From NCBI RefSeq assembly GCF_040811775.1, contig NZ_JBFNXW010000002.1, positions 248,001 through 312,000 on the forward strand: 64,000 bases of DNA. The letters run 5' to 3'. The DNA comes from Balneola sp. MJW-20 (lineage in GTDB: Bacteria > Bacteroidota > Rhodothermia > Balneolales > Balneolaceae). Shown one piece after another: positions 63,173 to 64,000 of this stretch; the first letter of the stretch is position 1, and the number at the start of each line of letters is the position of its first letter. The notes below the pieces were generated by a model. The model saw only the letters and a program-made list of their open reading frames with translations. It was not told the origin of the DNA and ran no database searches. Made by a program: the position numbers and the translations under genes.

Positions 63173-63526
63173 GTGATTGAATTGAGAATTGATGTTTCTA
63201 ATGAATGTGGCTGTTATACTTGTATTAGTATTCATCAGCCTGAGCACATAAAAGAATACACCGCTGATGAAAGTGCGGTGTACCCTAATTGCTTAGAGGT
63301 CACTGTCATTCCAGGGGAGGCGGGAGGAAGCATAGAATATGAATACCCGGAATATTTGAATGAGCATCTTTATTCGACTGATCTGTTCTTTCATGTTAAT
63401 GATGTTTTCAACTGTCAGTACATATTTTATGCTCAGAGTATGAAAATATATCTGTTAGAAAATAAAGGCTTTGTTCTACCTGAAATAAAAACGCCCCGCA
63501 AAATCAATGTTTTACGAGGCGTTTAG
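63173..63526 (+). CDS. Hypothetical small protein (uncertain)
   Basis: A 117-codon frame starts at GTG 63173 (IELRIDVSNECGCYTCISIH...). It contains four cysteines in the first half, is acidic and has no recognised domain. The last 15 codons coincide with the terminator of the convergent tRNA gene, which is unusual for a real gene. No clear ribosome binding site. It could be spurious. Confidence 0.35.
   Translation: MIELRIDVSNECGCYTCISIHQPEHIKEYTADESAVYPNCLEVTVIPGEAGGSIEYEYPEYLNEHLYSTDLFFHVNDVFNCQYIFYAQSMKIYLLENKGFVLPEIKTPRKINVLRGV
63482..63524 (-). terminator. Rho-independent terminator of tRNA-Leu
   Basis: Read on the minus strand, aaacgcc and ggcgttt pair at the base, with further pairs around a small loop (63504-63509), followed by a T-rich run. 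It starts 3 bp after the tRNA 3' end. Confidence 0.82.
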
Positions 63527-63614
63527 TACCGCAGGCCGGACTCGAACCGGCACGGACATTTTAATATCCATTGGATTTTAAGTCCAACGTGTCTACCAAT
63601 TCCACCACTGCGGC
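63527..63614 (-). tRNA. tRNA-Leu (UAA anticodon)
   Basis: An 88-nt class II tRNA. The acceptor stem GCCGCAG pairs with CTGCGGT (one G-U pair). The D-arm contains TGGTGGAATTGGTAGACACG. The anticodon stem TTGGA/TCCAA closes the loop CTTAAAA with anticodon TAA. A variable arm and the T-arm CGGTTCGAGTCCG follow. The discriminator base is A and CCA is not encoded. Confidence 0.95.
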
Positions 63615-63624
63615 ATCGTGGTTA

Positions 63625-63652
63625 GCTGATGGCTGATTGCTCATAGCTAACA
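63625..63652 (+). repeat. Heptad array upstream of tRNA-Leu
   Basis: gctgatg, gctgatt, gctcata and gctaaca follow at a 7-bp period. The ends gttagct (63621) and agctaac (63645) are also inverted repeats of each other. Confidence 0.45.
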
Positions 63653-63863
63653 GGTAGATATCATACTCACTGTGATCTCAATTCCTAGTGAGGCGCCAAA
63701 TATAAGAGTTAATACGCTACTTCTACAAAAGTATTTTGGATTATTCCTGCCCCGGTTCTCAGGTATTCTCTTTCAACAACTTGTTTTTGACCGGATAGAT
63801 TTTAAGTTGTCTGTAATATTATTGGGTTACAATATTTTCTATTAACTAAACGCTTTTCACACC

Positions 63864-64000
63864 ATGGTCAAAACGAACTTCGTTGCGCTGATCTTCCTGA
63901 TCTTTGCAGCTTTCTCCCTGAATGGTTTTGCACAGGAGTCTTCTGTGATATCCCAAACCAGCTATAATGCACTCGAACTCAGAAATGTAAGTACCGGATT
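63864..64000 (+). CDS. Secreted protein, N-terminal part (runs off the window)
   Basis: ATG 63864 opens a frame of 45 codons to the edge, with a signal peptide (FVALIFLIFAAFSLNGFAQ). The mature start ESSVISQTSYNALELRNVST loosely resembles the first strand of VPS10/sortilin-type beta-propeller proteins, which begin with a similar LExRNIGP segment, but too little is visible to assign it. Confidence 0.75.
   Translation, partial: MVKTNFVALIFLIFAAFSLNGFAQESSVISQTSYNALELRNVSTG

Overview
The window looks like chromosomal DNA of a Bacteroidota/Balneolota-type bacterium, probably near the Balneolaceae (inference). The reasons are Sec-type proteins ending their signal peptide in A-Q, a DUF6090 protein, a Ser/Thr kinase fused to TPRs, GTG/TTG starts with few clear Shine-Dalgarno sites, 1-14 bp gene overlaps, and a tRNA without encoded CCA. 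No rRNA, phage, IS transposase or CRISPR array is visible. One tRNA-Leu(UAA) lies near the right edge.

Region 1 (1-35.7 kb) is a large surface-polysaccharide locus. It is bracketed by a Wzz/Wzc-type co-polymerase (1-1608, minus, cut by the window edge) and a six-SLBB Wza-type export protein (33311-35722, minus). Inside it are four parts. (a) A seven-gene, end-to-end-overlapping operon (3088-10168) makes a CMP-activated legionaminic-acid-like nonulosonate; the slot normally held by an N-acetyltransferase is occupied by a formyltransferase. (b) A conspicuously AT-rich block (about 11.3-26.0 kb) holds a flippase, a polymerase, a methyltransferase, an acyltransferase, glycosyltransferases and a HisH/HisF/WbpG-type amidotransferase trio that makes N-acylamidines. 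(c) A moderate-GC block (26.1-30.5 kb) holds a GT4, a WcaF-like acetyltransferase, a GT2, a WbpV-like reductase and a WbpL-like initiating transferase. (d) A membrane-bound WbpM/PglF-type 4,6-dehydratase follows (30.8-32.6 kb). Together these suggest a glycan started on UDP-FucNAc (WbpM-WbpV-WbpL) that carries an N-formyl or N-formimidoyl nonulosonate. Relics show how the locus was remodelled: the first 52 codons of a GDP-fucose synthase at the left edge of the AT-rich block, a decayed polymerase copy directly upstream of the intact one, and a frameshifted glycosyltransferase.

Region 2 (32.6-47.6 kb) contains an interspersed, non-coding, roughly 213-bp repeat. It has imperfect 29-bp terminal inverted repeats built from four 7-bp units (GACCGRN), plus nested internal hairpins. 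There are three complete copies (35797, 38642, 39558), one copy clipped at a stop codon (47389), one left-end fragment (45852) and two right-end fragments inside a 315-bp tandem duplication. A small GIY-YIG nuclease gene sits 18 bp from one copy. Genes here are a TPR histidine kinase, a fatty-acid-hydroxylase-like protein, an S9 peptidase, a lipoprotein, two secreted alpha/beta hydrolases, a membrane protein and a secreted amidohydrolase.

Region 3 (48.7-64 kb) is ordinary chromosome: an orphan HicB-like small protein, a receiver-PAS-HisKA_2 kinase, an MDR oxidoreductase with a DUF4386 protein, a large secreted protein with a low-complexity linker, a 937-aa Ser/Thr kinase with TPRs, several small membrane proteins, a secreted TPR protein, tRNA-Leu and the start of a secreted protein.

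A second layer of structure runs through intergenic DNA: short arrays with a strict 7-bp period but different unit sequences at different sites (for example near 2202, 10501, 32630, 32991 and 63625). A separate 22-nt double-hairpin repeat occurs at 1747, 1988 and 32652.
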